From contig VWZW01002532.1 in assembly GCA_013397115.1 (NCBI GenBank), forward strand, positions 1 to 64,000: a stretch of 64,000 nucleotides of DNA, written 5' to 3'. The translations under genes were made by a program, and so were the position numbers. Below the pieces are notes generated by a model that was given only the letters and a program-made list of their open reading frames with translations, ran no database searches and was not told the origin of the DNA. The DNA comes from Edolisoma coerulescens. Its lineage: Eukaryota > Chordata > Aves > Passeriformes > Campephagidae. Below are positions 37,398 through 48,534 of the stretch, piece after piece. Each line of letters begins with the position of its first letter. Positions within the stretch are counted from its first letter, which is position 1.

Positions 37398-37420
37398 ATT
37401 GAGCAATATATTTGCTCAAT
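37398..37420. repeat. Inverted repeat, 8-bp stem and 7-nt loop
   Basis: The arms ATTGAGCA (37398-37405) and TGCTCAAT (37413-37420) are perfect reverse complements around ATATATT. No transposon or RNA gene was recognised around it. Confidence 0.85.
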
Positions 37421-40400
37421 GTATTAGAAATATGATTGACTAGATATTTCTGATATGAAAGTGCTTCTGGAAAATGTACACTGGTTAGTTTCCATAATAC
37501 ATTTCATATTACTGTTCTCTTTGTAGCTCTCAGAAGGGAAACCATCACTTAAGCCTTTTGTCCAATCTGGCTATAAATCAGTGGACACTGCACTGCAGAA
37601 AATATTCCTTCATTGGCAGGGACTTCAATGAGATGACCTCATCATTTTTTCCATCTCCAGTATAGAGGTGCCTAAGATTTATTACAATCTTAATATAAAT
37701 TCAAGACTATGGATATGTTTTTATGACTTATTTTCACGACAATGACAAAAAAAGGCCAACATAAGTACAAGATAGCTTTAGAGTGTCAGGATATTAAAAT
37801 ATGTCTATCCAACTTTATGGTGAAATTTAAGTAGGAAGCATCTGAAAACGACTATTTTCTCATCTCTGTTCTCTTCTAGTATATAAAACTAATTAATTCT
37901 ATTACAGAGAAGCAATGGTTTTCCTATCAATTCAATACATGACTTAAGAAGAAAATTTCAGTTTCAGGATTATTTTAGAACAGTATAATTTGCTAATCTT
38001 TCTGAATCAGATGGCATATAATTGCTTCCCATACTATGACAAAGGTTTAAAGTAGGAGCGAGATCTAACAAGGAGTACAGGCCTGAATAAGACTTCTTGT
38101 CTACTTTGTTCAGAGAAGCAATCTGCTTACCTCTTACCTAATAGTTCCCTTATCCTGAGATTTTTAGATGTCAGTAAGAATGCCTCTTTCATCCTGAAAA
38201 CTCCCAACATACAACCTAATGACTTGATGCCAACTCTTCAACTAACTGTCTCTGGAAACCAGAAAAAAACCAGGGAGAAATTTAGCATCACAAATGACTT
38301 TTTTGATATTACTGGACAAGGTAAACCCCAAAAGACATCCAGAGATGCTGGTGCTAGGGTAACAGTAGCTAATACTGAAAGATTACTGAGATGCTTAGAG
38401 AACAGTTTAGGAGCAGTTGAGGAGCTAAGAGTGTGAGCAGAATATCTCATTTGGGGAAAGGAGGTCAAAAGGACACTTCTTAGGAGTGAGAATGAAGGCT
38501 GGGCAGGGCCACAAAGTAAGGAGTTGTACCAGACAATGGAGCAAAAAGATGGAGTCTGGAAGCCAACTGGAAGCAAAAATGGGATTTACAATACCATCGA
38601 TATTCTATAGATCCTGATAAAGATGAGATGGTGAAACTTAGCATTGTCATGCAAAGCCCAGTGGTTTTTCAGTACAAATCAGTGAAAGAAGACATGAACT
38701 GTGGCAATCAAGGGACTGCTTTGTCCTCATCTCAACTTTGCTCCAACTGTACGTACAAGTCATGTGCCGAATGGGAATCTAATCTGGCCTTCCTGGAATC
38801 CAAACCTCTTCAGTGGGTGATAGATCAGACCAGTGAAACTATCCAGGCTACTATCTACAGGATGCTGGACTAGTTCCTGAGGTCATAACTTCTCCCCTTT
38901 CTGACTTAATCACATTTTCTCTTGGTTTTGCCATGCAACAAGGAAATAGTTTTAACTGTTGTTTTGCCATACCCTTTCTCAAGGCTGAGATCTCGGGCAC
39001 ATTCTTGTTTGCATTTGTCAGCAGATGCAACAATTACACAATGGCAAGGATGGCCATGGTGCTTGTTTGTGCTTTTATTTCGCAGCTGTGGTCAGCCCTT
39101 CTGAGCCTCCTTTAACCATGACCATCAGATGGCCTTTCAAGTTTCCTTTAACAATACCCACTAGATGATCAAGATACACTCTTGAGCTACAGAAGCCATC
39201 CCAGACTTCCAAAACAGTGAAAAATTGCATCAAGCATACCACACACCTAAAATTTTGTATAATGCGTGTTTCTTTGCCTCTTGCCTATGAGATGTTTTAC
39301 ATGTTCAATATATGTAGCACATACAGGCAGGAAATCTCAAGATGAATATGCAATGTGCCTTGCAGTCATGGTGTCTAGGGAAACACTCATGCCTGATGCT
39401 TCTGCCTTTATTTCCTGGGAGGGAATGTCTGATTACATCGAGCTTGGTGGTGATTCCCCAAGAGCTCTCCAGACAAGAACAATCTGAGAGTTGTGCATTG
39501 ATTACAGGCCCTTGCCTGTGCAGAGACTCTTTCAGGTATATGAGAGACAACAGAGAATAATGCCAGGGAACACCATGTCTTTGGGATGAGTTGGCGCAGT
39601 TGCAATGTCAACGTGGTTGGCAAAAAAGAATTTGAAGCTGGGAGGAGACTGTTGGTAGGAATTACCTGGAAGAAGGATGGAATTGAACAGCTGGGATCAT
39701 CATCCACAAGCAAAGTGGGGAAATAGGGGACCCAGGATGTCTGGTGATCCAGATGGATAGAAAATGTCAGACAGAAATGGAAACATGAGAGGCAAAAACC
39801 TGCCAGAGGCAGTAATGTAGCTAAAGAAGCTATATATGAGCAGACGTAGAAAGGGGAAGTGAGGGAAGAGGAAGGTAGAAGAGCTGTTGGACATCCAGGA
39901 CTTCTGTGGAGAAGAAAATTACACACGGGTGAGAAGAATGTGTGAAATATGATCCTCATAAAGGCAATGATGAGGAAAAATAACATCTCTCCCAGATGTT
40001 TGTATTTGTAAGTGAAAATACTATTATTTATAATATATATCATATATTTCTAACCTCCAGATAAATATTTTAAAGGCCGAATTCATAAACCAATGAAATC
40101 AATAACAAAGCTCTAGGTCTAATCAGTGCAAGGATGCTACCAACACACATATATACATATAATATGTATACAACACTGCTAGGGGGAAAAAAGTTTTACT
40201 TTGTTGTCATATAAATAGCCAAAAATAAGTAGATTAATGTTGGGAAAAGTATTTTTCTCACCTTCACCCCTGTACTTTCCATCATCATCCAAATGCCTTC
40301 AAATGCCTTGAAGACTTCAGAGCTGGGTACCCATTCATGAATGCCTCACTAGTTATTTATCATAGAAATAAGTGTTGGACAAATGTTTTTCTTGGACTAT

Positions 40401-41195
40401 GCAGTTGTTGCTTCCATTACATTATTTCCACACTGTTGGCTGCTGTTCTGTGACTTTTCTGGCAGTATTTTCTTTCAGGTCACAGTGTTCTGTGGCTTAA
40501 CTTCTCCAGAAGACCGGGTATTAGGAAGGTAAATAGATACGATCACTGGCATGGAAGATGGAAGAGACGCTTTCATATTTGCAGGAATGCAGTTGAAGTG
40601 GCAAAAGTCCCATAGACTCATAGGAGCTCAAGAGAGACCAGTATATCTAGTTTGTTCCACCAGGCACAGCCTGTAGATTTTTGGAATGTCTTATAAAAAA
40701 CCAGGATCTTAAATTTGTCCTGTTTATAAGGACGTGACTTTTCAATGCTTATTTTCTTAAGAAGTGTCTTGGAAACTTCTATGTAAGGACACCTATAATA
40801 TAATGTGTGGTACCCCAAGACTAACCAATTTAAGTAGTGAACAGATGAAAGACTGGTTGTTAGGCTGAACTTACTGCTTAGGTGAGTTCTGACAGGTTGT
40901 CTTGTTTACGAGAGGAAAGGAGTTGCTTGATTTGGTTATTTTCCAAAACCACCCTATTGGGTTTTCATAATGAAGGAGGAAGAGCATCAGCTCCACGAAC
41001 TGGAGGTTCAACTACAGTTCACAGCTTACAATCGAAGCAAACTTGGTTTTGCAGGTATGTAAATGTGCTTCAGTTGTGTAGGATCTCCACTTTTAAGGTA
41101 ATGGGGGAAACATGAGCCTGTGCTTATACACTGAATATTGAATCAGTCTTTTGATGCTTTGCTGCTGCTGACAGGTTTCTTTTGCTTGTGTATAA

Positions 41196-41357
41196 TTTCC
41201 TGCTAAGACTGGGAGAAGTGTGTGTCTCTCTGAACCCATGGAGTGTGGAAGGTGTCTGGCTGAAGAGTTGGAGGCACTCAGAGACCTGTTGCAGCTGCAC
41301 TCTCAAATCCTGCTTCTTTTTTCTGAGGCTGCGGGGAGAATGGTTTGCTCCAACTGA
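41196..41357 (+). other. Short frame with CxxC and leucine-rich helix, possible old repeat
   Basis: A plus-strand frame runs from after a stop at 41193-41195 to a TGA at 41355-41357. Within it 41238-41354 encodes MECGRCLAEELEALRDLLQL followed by a further 19 residues. The CxxC followed by regularly spaced Leu and Glu recalls the zinc-knuckle plus coiled-coil start of CR1 ORF1-like proteins. No adjacent ORF2 sequence supports this. It may equally be chance. Confidence 0.2.
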
Positions 41358-43288
41358 TGTATTCAGCACTTCTCTGCCTGCATTTGTGTATCGATCATAC
41401 TGGAGAGCCTATGGAGTCTCTCTGGATTTAAAGCTTCTGTATCTTCCCTTTCCCCCCCAGTTCTCTAGGCTAAAAGTGGCACAGGTTATTTCATTAGAGG
41501 AAAAGTCTGTTTCCTCTCTATGCTGCACTGGGAATTCAGCTGTCAGCAGTGCCAACTGCAACACTGTAATTAAACCACGAGTGTTTTTTACTGTACTTAT
41601 TATTCATTGCAAAATAGGTGTGTTTTCTTAAAATTTGTTCCCAAGCAAAGAATTTTCAGTAATATTATTGCCTTTTTAAGGGCTGGGCCTTGATACCATG
41701 CCTGTGACTTCCACCTTCACAATGCCCATTGGTAAGACAGTGTTTTTGGAAGACATTTTTTAAGGACACCTAAACTTTTGTGATGGGCTTTCATCCAGTC
41801 TATCCTCCTATGAGCAGGATCTTTCAGGAACTCTGTCAAGTATACTGAGAAGATGGCTTACGGAGAGATAACAGCAACTTTCAACACTCTCAAATGATCA
41901 GTCATCAAAATGCATAGCACCAGATTTTGAAAAAGCTTCTGTTTATAGTGTTTGGAACATGGGTACTAAGCTATGCCACTAAAAGAGTATTCTTCCAGAG
42001 TATAACAGGAGGGAGAAAGTACTGTTCTGATCTGATAATTTTGCTTGACCTCCTGAAGGAGAGAGACCTACATGGGATAAGGGAAGGTAATTTGCCAGTA
42101 ACTGATTACGTCTTGTGTTCTGATGTGTTGGACACTCCCCATGCAGTCTGGCAATTTTAAACTAAGATTAGGTGATCTTTGTGAACCCCAGAACTGGCAT
42201 GGACTAACCCGAGATGAATGTGTTAAAAAAGAGGCTGAGTGCAGTATGTAACTTTTAATAAATAAATACTTGTCCAATCTCCACTTATTAAGCGACTTGA
42301 TCAATAATACATTGTGTCCTCTGGAGCTAAAATACTCCCACAACACTGTATCATATAAAAGAATTTCCAAAAAGAAAATTTAAAACTTGAACTGAATGTC
42401 ACAATATAAAAATTTGCTTTTATGTTTTTTGCACTTATTGGCTTCAAATTTAACCTGAAAGAATAAATTCATTCTTTGCTGTCAATTTACAGCACTTCTT
42501 AAAAACTTCTGGCACTCTGGATTCTTTGAATCAGTATCTTAATCTTCTGTTCCACTTCAAATATAATGATCTTTGTGTTGCGATCTAGTTTTAGTAATAT
42601 ATCTTACTACATTCTCAGTTTAATTTTATGTTAGTGATAATAGGCCATGAAGAATGAGTAACAAGAATAGGAGAAGGAATTGGCAAAGCAAGGTTTGGGA
42701 AGGTAAAAAAAAGGAAAATTTTCACCTTCAGGAGAGAAAGTAATAGCTTTGTTTCTGAAGTGTATTTATCAAGAAACGATGTAAAAGTTGAAACCTGAGA
42801 TGTGTGAAAATTACAAATGTTTCTAATGCTTGTAGATGCTTTATCTAATAGAATGAAACATCAAAGGGACTGACTTTCTAATTCCTCCTCCAGTAAAGGC
42901 TCAATATCCCTCACAGATATTTCCAAGAGTGGGTAAAGTGGGCAAAGTCAGGTCCCATTCTGAGTAAGTATAGACATTCAAAGGTTGTAAATCAATAGGA
43001 AATTCAATTAAGAGGTTTAAGATTTCATTTTACTTTAAAATGTTCCATTTCATTCAATTCCAGACTAAAAAGAATCTAGAGAAACTTAAGAGAAAAGTAC
43101 TTTCACAAGAAATTAAGCAAAATATACAGACAAGCCTTTGTTCATATGAAAGCTTTGTTCATGTGGAATGATTGCAAACAAAATGATAAAATACTGCACA
43201 AAAAAATGCTTGTTTGGAGCAAGATCATCTTGTAAATATTGTGTAAGAAAGCTGTACAACAATAAAGAAGAAAACTAGTGAGATAAGT

Positions 43289-43722
43289 GGTGAAGAGGCT
43301 TGAGGGGAAGCCGTGTGAGGAGTGGCTGAGGTCACTGGGGTCTGTTCAGCCTGGAGAAGAGGAGACTGAGGGGAGACCTCATTGCAGTTACAACTTCCTC
43401 GTGAGGGGAAGAGGAGGGGCAGGCACTGATCTCTGTGGTGACCAGTGACAGCACCCAAGGGAATGGTCTGAAGTTGTGTCAGGGGAGGTTTAGGTTGGAT
43501 ATTAGAAAAAGGTTCTTCACCTGGAGGGTGGCTGGGCACTGGAACAGGCTCCCCAGGGAAGTGGTCACAGCACCAGCCTGACAAGAGTTGAAGAAATATT
43601 TGGACAATGCACTCAGGCACGTGCTGTGACTCTTGGGGTTGTTTTGTGCAGGGCCAGGAGCTGATCTTTGTTGATCCTTGTGGGTCCCTTCCAACTCAGC
43701 ATATTCTCTCATTTTATGAACC
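43289..43722 (+). mobile_element. CR1 LINE 3' end, plus strand
   Basis: About 434 bp of CR1 3' end, the reverse-oriented relative of the copy at 22248-22845. It runs through GAGGGGAAGCCGTGTGAGGA, then CTGTTCAGCCTGGAG, TTTAGGTTGGATATTAGAAA, GGGCACTGGAACAGGCTCCC and the 3' UTR word GATCCTTGTGGGTCCCTTCC. A degenerate tail follows near 43700-43722. Relative to the 22 kb copy it keeps a 5-nt segment after CTGGAG but shares the absence of one T in the GCAGTTACAACTTCC block. A stop interrupts the ORF2 remnant within GCACCAGCCTGA. The minus-strand frames at 43225-43724 are antisense shadows. Confidence 0.93.
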
Positions 43723-46700
43723 ATTCCATTAAGTTCCCTAAACTGTGAGTAGAAAATTCTTCAAGGGGCTAATGAGTTATCTGTGCTTTATCTGAGTGGG
43801 CATGAATATGCCAATTGAGAGCTTACAGATGTTGTCACCTTTTGAAAAACAGTATGGATCTATCCCTGGTTTTAGAAAGAGAGGGTTTAGATGACCATGA
43901 TTAAAGGTCTGTTCTTTTCAGGTTGCTCCTCGGGGTCTCCTTTGGAGTTTTTCAAGACCTTAAGGATCTAAGCTCTAAGTAACCTTGCTTTAATTTAGTG
44001 TCAGTTCTGCTTTGAGGAGGAACTTGGACTTGATTTTCTTATGACACCTTTGAGTTATGCAGGAGAGCACATTTTACTGTAGGTCCTGAAAGGTTGTGAT
44101 AGCTTGTCCTGGGGAGACACAGAGTGCAAGATACACCCCTGTTTAAACAGTCTGGCTAGAACAGGCTTATCATGGTGGCTTTTATGGGCCTTTGTGCTGT
44201 CTAAGAGCCTTCCTTTTAATATAATGAATTGTTGTTATTTATGACAAAAAATTAGCTAAAACAGGCATCATAAAACTTTTTCCTTGAGTAGAAGAATCCC
44301 AGAGTGGAGGGCTCATTAATTCAGTATGCATAAACCTCACAGCTAATTACTGCTAGCACTTTTATGGCTACTTCATAGCAAGGATGATATCACTGAAACT
44401 CACTTAGGGTGAATCATTCAGATGAGGTGGGCCAACATTTACCTTTCTTTTTTTCTCATACATTTTATTTTATGAGTATTTTATATACCTTATTTACATC
44501 AAGATACGTATCAACATGGTTGTCTTGATATCTCACCGTCACTTACAGATTTTAATTTTCTAGCAAGAGAGGTGGGAACAACCATCATACTAAAGAGGAC
44601 AAACAGAAGAACATGGGTAGATCACATTGCCATAGTCTCATATGATGACCAAATAGGAAATGTTACCTTAATCTCTGCAAATCCAATCAAATAAAGGAGC
44701 TGACACGGCATGAGTGAGAAACAGCTCATAGTCTGTCTGACTAATATCCTGTTTCTGATGATGAGTCACATCAGCTTTTTCAAAAGAATATATGGAAAAC
44801 TGAAAATAGACTTATAGGTGTGGAAGATTATACCAGAAATGTTTCACCCTAAGCTCCTGTAGTTACAGGTTTGTTTAACTTTCTAAAGTATTTCTTGGAC
44901 ATTGATAACCGTGGTAACTTTTAATTTATTGGAGTAATTTCTCACACTTTCCTGTCTGAGAACAGAAATGTGAAATATTAATGAGGGAATCCTGAAGCTG
45001 AATGGATGACTTTGACTCCCGACAGTCTTATGGAAAATAACGGTGGCCTTGCTTTTAATTTACGCACATCTCCCAGTACACACTAATTTTAAGATGACAT
45101 ATTCAACCGTCTGCAATTTAAAGAAGTACAGCTGTTTAAAACTTTACTTTTTTCAGTTGATGTGTTTCTCTCCCATATAAATAATCACTCAGGTGAGACC
45201 AGAGAACAGGTACACACATGTATACATGCACATCCACACCTTTCTCTGAAGACTAAATTTGCTGATCTTCCTACAGGAGCTGAAAACATCTGCTAAATAT
45301 TTTCTGCTCAAAGAGCAATGAAAGGTGGGTGGTTTAACCTTTGCTTTTTCAGTCATTAAGTGGTGTTCATTCTGCATAGTGTTATAACATGAAATCATGC
45401 TTTTTCTTTTGTGTGATTTTTATACTGCTTTAAAATCTGACATAAGAAATACTACAGCAATTAGTCACAAATTGCTTCCTTTATTGCATTGAGTTGTTGA
45501 GACAAAGACTAGGATAATCTAACCATTGGGAAAAGTATTAAAAAACCAAAATCAAGGATATAGACTCCTGAGAAATTTGAGAAATTGTTCACATTTGAGA
45601 AACCTGGGTCAAAATACCTTCAGTCTAATGATTATACCATTTGCACCTCCCTTTTCTAAGGATATTGGGACATCTCTAGATCTGGGCAACAGCTTCTGGG
45701 AAAGGTAAGGGCAACACAGTCGCACTTGTGATGCGTGCCTGTTAATTCCTGACCATAAGTTAGCAGCATTCATCTGCACTGACATCTGCCCTGGCATGCA
45801 CAATGCCCTATTTTGCTCCCCTAAATGGCTTACTATTCTTCCATCATGATGAGCAGTTCTGACAAGAGTGTACTGAGACAGCAGGCACCTTGCAAGTGGT
45901 ACTGAACTGAGAACTTCCTGAGAAGAACCAGGGTCAGAACTAGGCATAATAATGACACGTTTTCACTTCTGAGCTGCACTGGAGTCTGGAAGCACTGACA
46001 ATCTAGCCCATGGTCCCAACCCACGTGAAACTGGAGCAAGCACAAGATTGTGACACCTCCCCAGTCCCTCTCCTGCCTCACATAAGGGCTGTATGTACTC
46101 CTGTCTTTTGAACAATACAGGATTGCTTGTTTAAACACACAGTCAAAGTCTGCCCCTCAGGGATCTCTGACTTCCTGAAAAGTCTTGGTTTTTACTCTTT
46201 TACCTTCCAGCTGTCAAGTTTCTTATTGTTAAATACATGTTTCAAAAAATGGACCAAGACGGTCTTCAGGCAATTGAATTAAAGTTTTCTGTTCTACTAA
46301 GGGCTTTGTCTTGATAGACCCTCTCTTCTCTTTTTTCTGTTAAGCTTAACTTTTTATGTGTGTCCAGCAATTCCAAGTTCTTTCCCAGTTTAATGACATG
46401 TGGTAACACATGAAAATTAAGTTTTAAATGAAATATTAATCTTTCTTTCAAAGAAAATCTAGGTGTGGATAATGTATTTTCATAAAAAGTAATTATTTGT
46501 TACATTCATGAGTCAATAGTCTAGGAAAATGGAAACTGCTGACTTTTTAAAAAATCCCACAAGGTGCAGGAGAATAAAATACTAAATGAAAAGTTGTCCT
46601 ATTAAATTAGTATTTGAGACACTAGAAAGAAAATAAAGGCTCAACCCTTTAGGACAATAGAATAATTTCTAGCATGTGCTATGGCATTTTGCTGAACTGG

Positions 46701-47415
46701 GCTGCACAGCTTAACAGTCAGCATCCTGAAGTATTTACCTAATAAACCTAGCAGTTGTCATTATTACATTACAAAAAGGGAATTATTCTAGTTTCATTTT
46801 ACTTATGCAAAAAAGATATATTTTGGGGGTCTATTAACATTTGGGCTGATACCTTAAATTTATTTTTGTGCTTTGAGCTTTTTACCTACAGTCAATTGTA
46901 AGAAGGGAAGCTGCAGGGAAAAGGGCCATTCTGAGCAGTTTCTCTTGAAACACTGTAATCTACAGCACAGCACAGTGATAGCAAAACTTTTCACTGTTTG
47001 GACTAAATGCATTTTTCTTGGTTATTCTGACAGATACACGGTAGGCAGCTCCCCTCTGCATGACCCCAGCAGCGCGGGTCCTTGTGCTGTGCAGCATTCT
47101 GAGTAGTTCTCCTGACCTGGTCCCAAATGCCTCGTACACCAATGCTTATTGCTTCCTGGACTCAGCATGAATATCTCAGAGACTCCCATCCACCTTCATT
47201 GCTCCTTCAGTATTCATTCAGGTGAGGGCTTTGGACCTCACCTATTGTAAAAACCTTCAGTTTTTCCATAGTTCACCTTTTTACAATCGCTGGCTCAAGG
47301 TTTCTTACCAATGTTGGTAGAATTCCATGCTGTCAAAGTGAATGCTTGATGCACCATCCTCTGTGAGCCATTCATGGTGTTCAAACCTGGTAACTTGCTT
47401 GGACCATCAAGCATC
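43723..47415. other. Noncoding stretch with two candidate conserved blocks
   Basis: No gene recognised. The intervals 44180-44420 and 45005-45125 have the look of conserved regulatory DNA (homeodomain-like words and surviving CpGs) and are discussed as findings. Open frames at 45609-46138 are short and unrecognised. Confidence 0.6.
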
Positions 47416-47764
47416 GCAGAATCACAGAATCCATTAGGTTGGAAAAGACCTCTGAGATCATTGAGTCTGAACACCACCTTGTCAACTAGACCATGGGACT
47501 GAGTTCCATGTCCAATGTTTCCTTAAACACCTCCAGGACGGTGACTCCACCACCTCCTTGGACAGCCCATTCCAATGCCCAATCACCCTTTCTGTGTAGA
47601 ACTTCTGTCTAAAGTTCAACCTAAACCGGNGCTTCTTGACCACCTAGGCACCCTCTGGTTCACGTTCAACCTCTGTCAACCAGCACCCTCAGGTCCTTTT
47701 CCACTATGCCACTTTCTAGGCACTCTTCTCCAGCCTGTAGTGCTGCAGGGGGTTGTTGTGGCAA
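47416..47764 (-). mobile_element. CR1 LINE with internal deletion
   Basis: The plus strand begins with the CR1 tip CAGAATCACAGAATCCATTA and GGTTGGAAAAGACCTCTGAG, then the 3' end of ORF2 as far as about 47629. After an ambiguous base at 47630 the sequence continues with CACCCTCTGGTTCACGTTCA and CAACCAGCACCCTCAGGTCC. These belong to a more upstream part of CR1 ORF2. The ORF2 segment that normally lies between is absent. Either the element has an internal deletion or two pieces were joined in assembly at the N. It is not coding. Confidence 0.85.
47630..47630. other. Ambiguous base (N) at CR1 junction
   Basis: The single N falls exactly where the CR1 sequence jumps from its 3' end to an upstream ORF2 segment. 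It could be a sequencing ambiguity or a trace of an assembly join. Confidence 0.9.
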
Positions 47765-48511
47765 GCTAAAAGCTAAGAGTGTTGGCAGAAGTAGTTGCCC
47801 CCAAAGGAGTACATCCTTCCTATCAAATTCATGTTCATGATGGTTGAGTTCCCTGCTGTAGACCTAAGGGATTAAAAAAATGGGAACATTTGGGCCAAGT
47901 CACTCTGCTTTTACTGCTGAGCTGCTGACCATGGAAATAACATTTTAAATGTAAAACCCAAAGAGCTTCTTGCAATCAAGACCATAATATTTCTCTTTCC
48001 CTCAGTCTACTTTTGTCCAGATATACGTAGGTGAAGTCTGCAAAATACGTCACCAAAACTACAACTGCTTCTGACAGTGATCCAAGGGAAGTCCTTCTTT
48101 TGGCCGTAATTGATTTTAGACCAGGCCTTTAAACAAAAAACCTGGTTTGTTAACTTGAAAAATGTTCCAATTTCTAAGCATGATTGATTTTGACAGTTCT
48201 CATGTAAAGTAACCATTGTAATGATAAACTGTCGACCGTATAGTGCTGTGAATCAAATGTGCTGAAGAAATGAAGGTTTGCCCTTTCAAAAGGTTATCAT
48301 CTTGCATAGTCTACAGTTTTTCTTTCTATTTTTTTCAGGAAAATTACTTTTATAACTGTCAAAGGTTTAATATACGGGCTATAAAATTGAGACATTTTCC
48401 AAATTAATTGGCCTAAAGCAGAAATAAAATGTCTTTGCCATTATAGCAGCTCCCCATTGTAACCATATTTCAACATATCTCAAAGCTTGGACAGTGTTCA
48501 AGTGTTGTATT

Positions 48512-48534
48512 GGTTTTTTTGGGGTTTTTTTTGG
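48512..48534 (+). repeat. T/G-rich tract similar to the one at 36.9 kb
   Basis: The tract reads GG, T7, GGGG, T8, GG, nearly the same as the central part of 36889-36933. This may be a recurrent decayed A-rich tail on the minus strand or a simple repeat. Confidence 0.8.

Larger units (their letters stand above)
32297..43288. other. Long noncoding stretch, no gene recognised
   Basis: About 11 kb without a supportable gene. Contents seen: a 41-bp CR1 tip at 35698-35738, a T/G-rich tract at 36889-36933, a hairpin at 37398-37420, the window's longest open frame (211 codons, minus, 39408-40043) opposite purine-rich DNA, and a short cysteine/leucine motif frame at 41196-41357. A 130-codon minus frame at 34661-35053 is low in complexity (Ser, Pro, Ala, Thr) with no domain recognised. 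Confidence 0.6.

Noticed and set aside
40148..40172. AT/CA-alternating stretch resembling a microsatellite
   Set aside because: The repeats are short and broken (ACACACATATATACATATAA), with no unit long enough to call a microsatellite.
41182..41631. 149-codon plus-strand open frame
   Set aside because: Cys/Phe/Leu/Ser-rich with no domain. A different frame in the same place looks more like a relic motif and is reported as a finding.
43225..43724. 131- and 81-codon minus-strand frames
   Set aside because: They are antisense to the plus-strand CR1 ORF2 remnant at 43289-43722.
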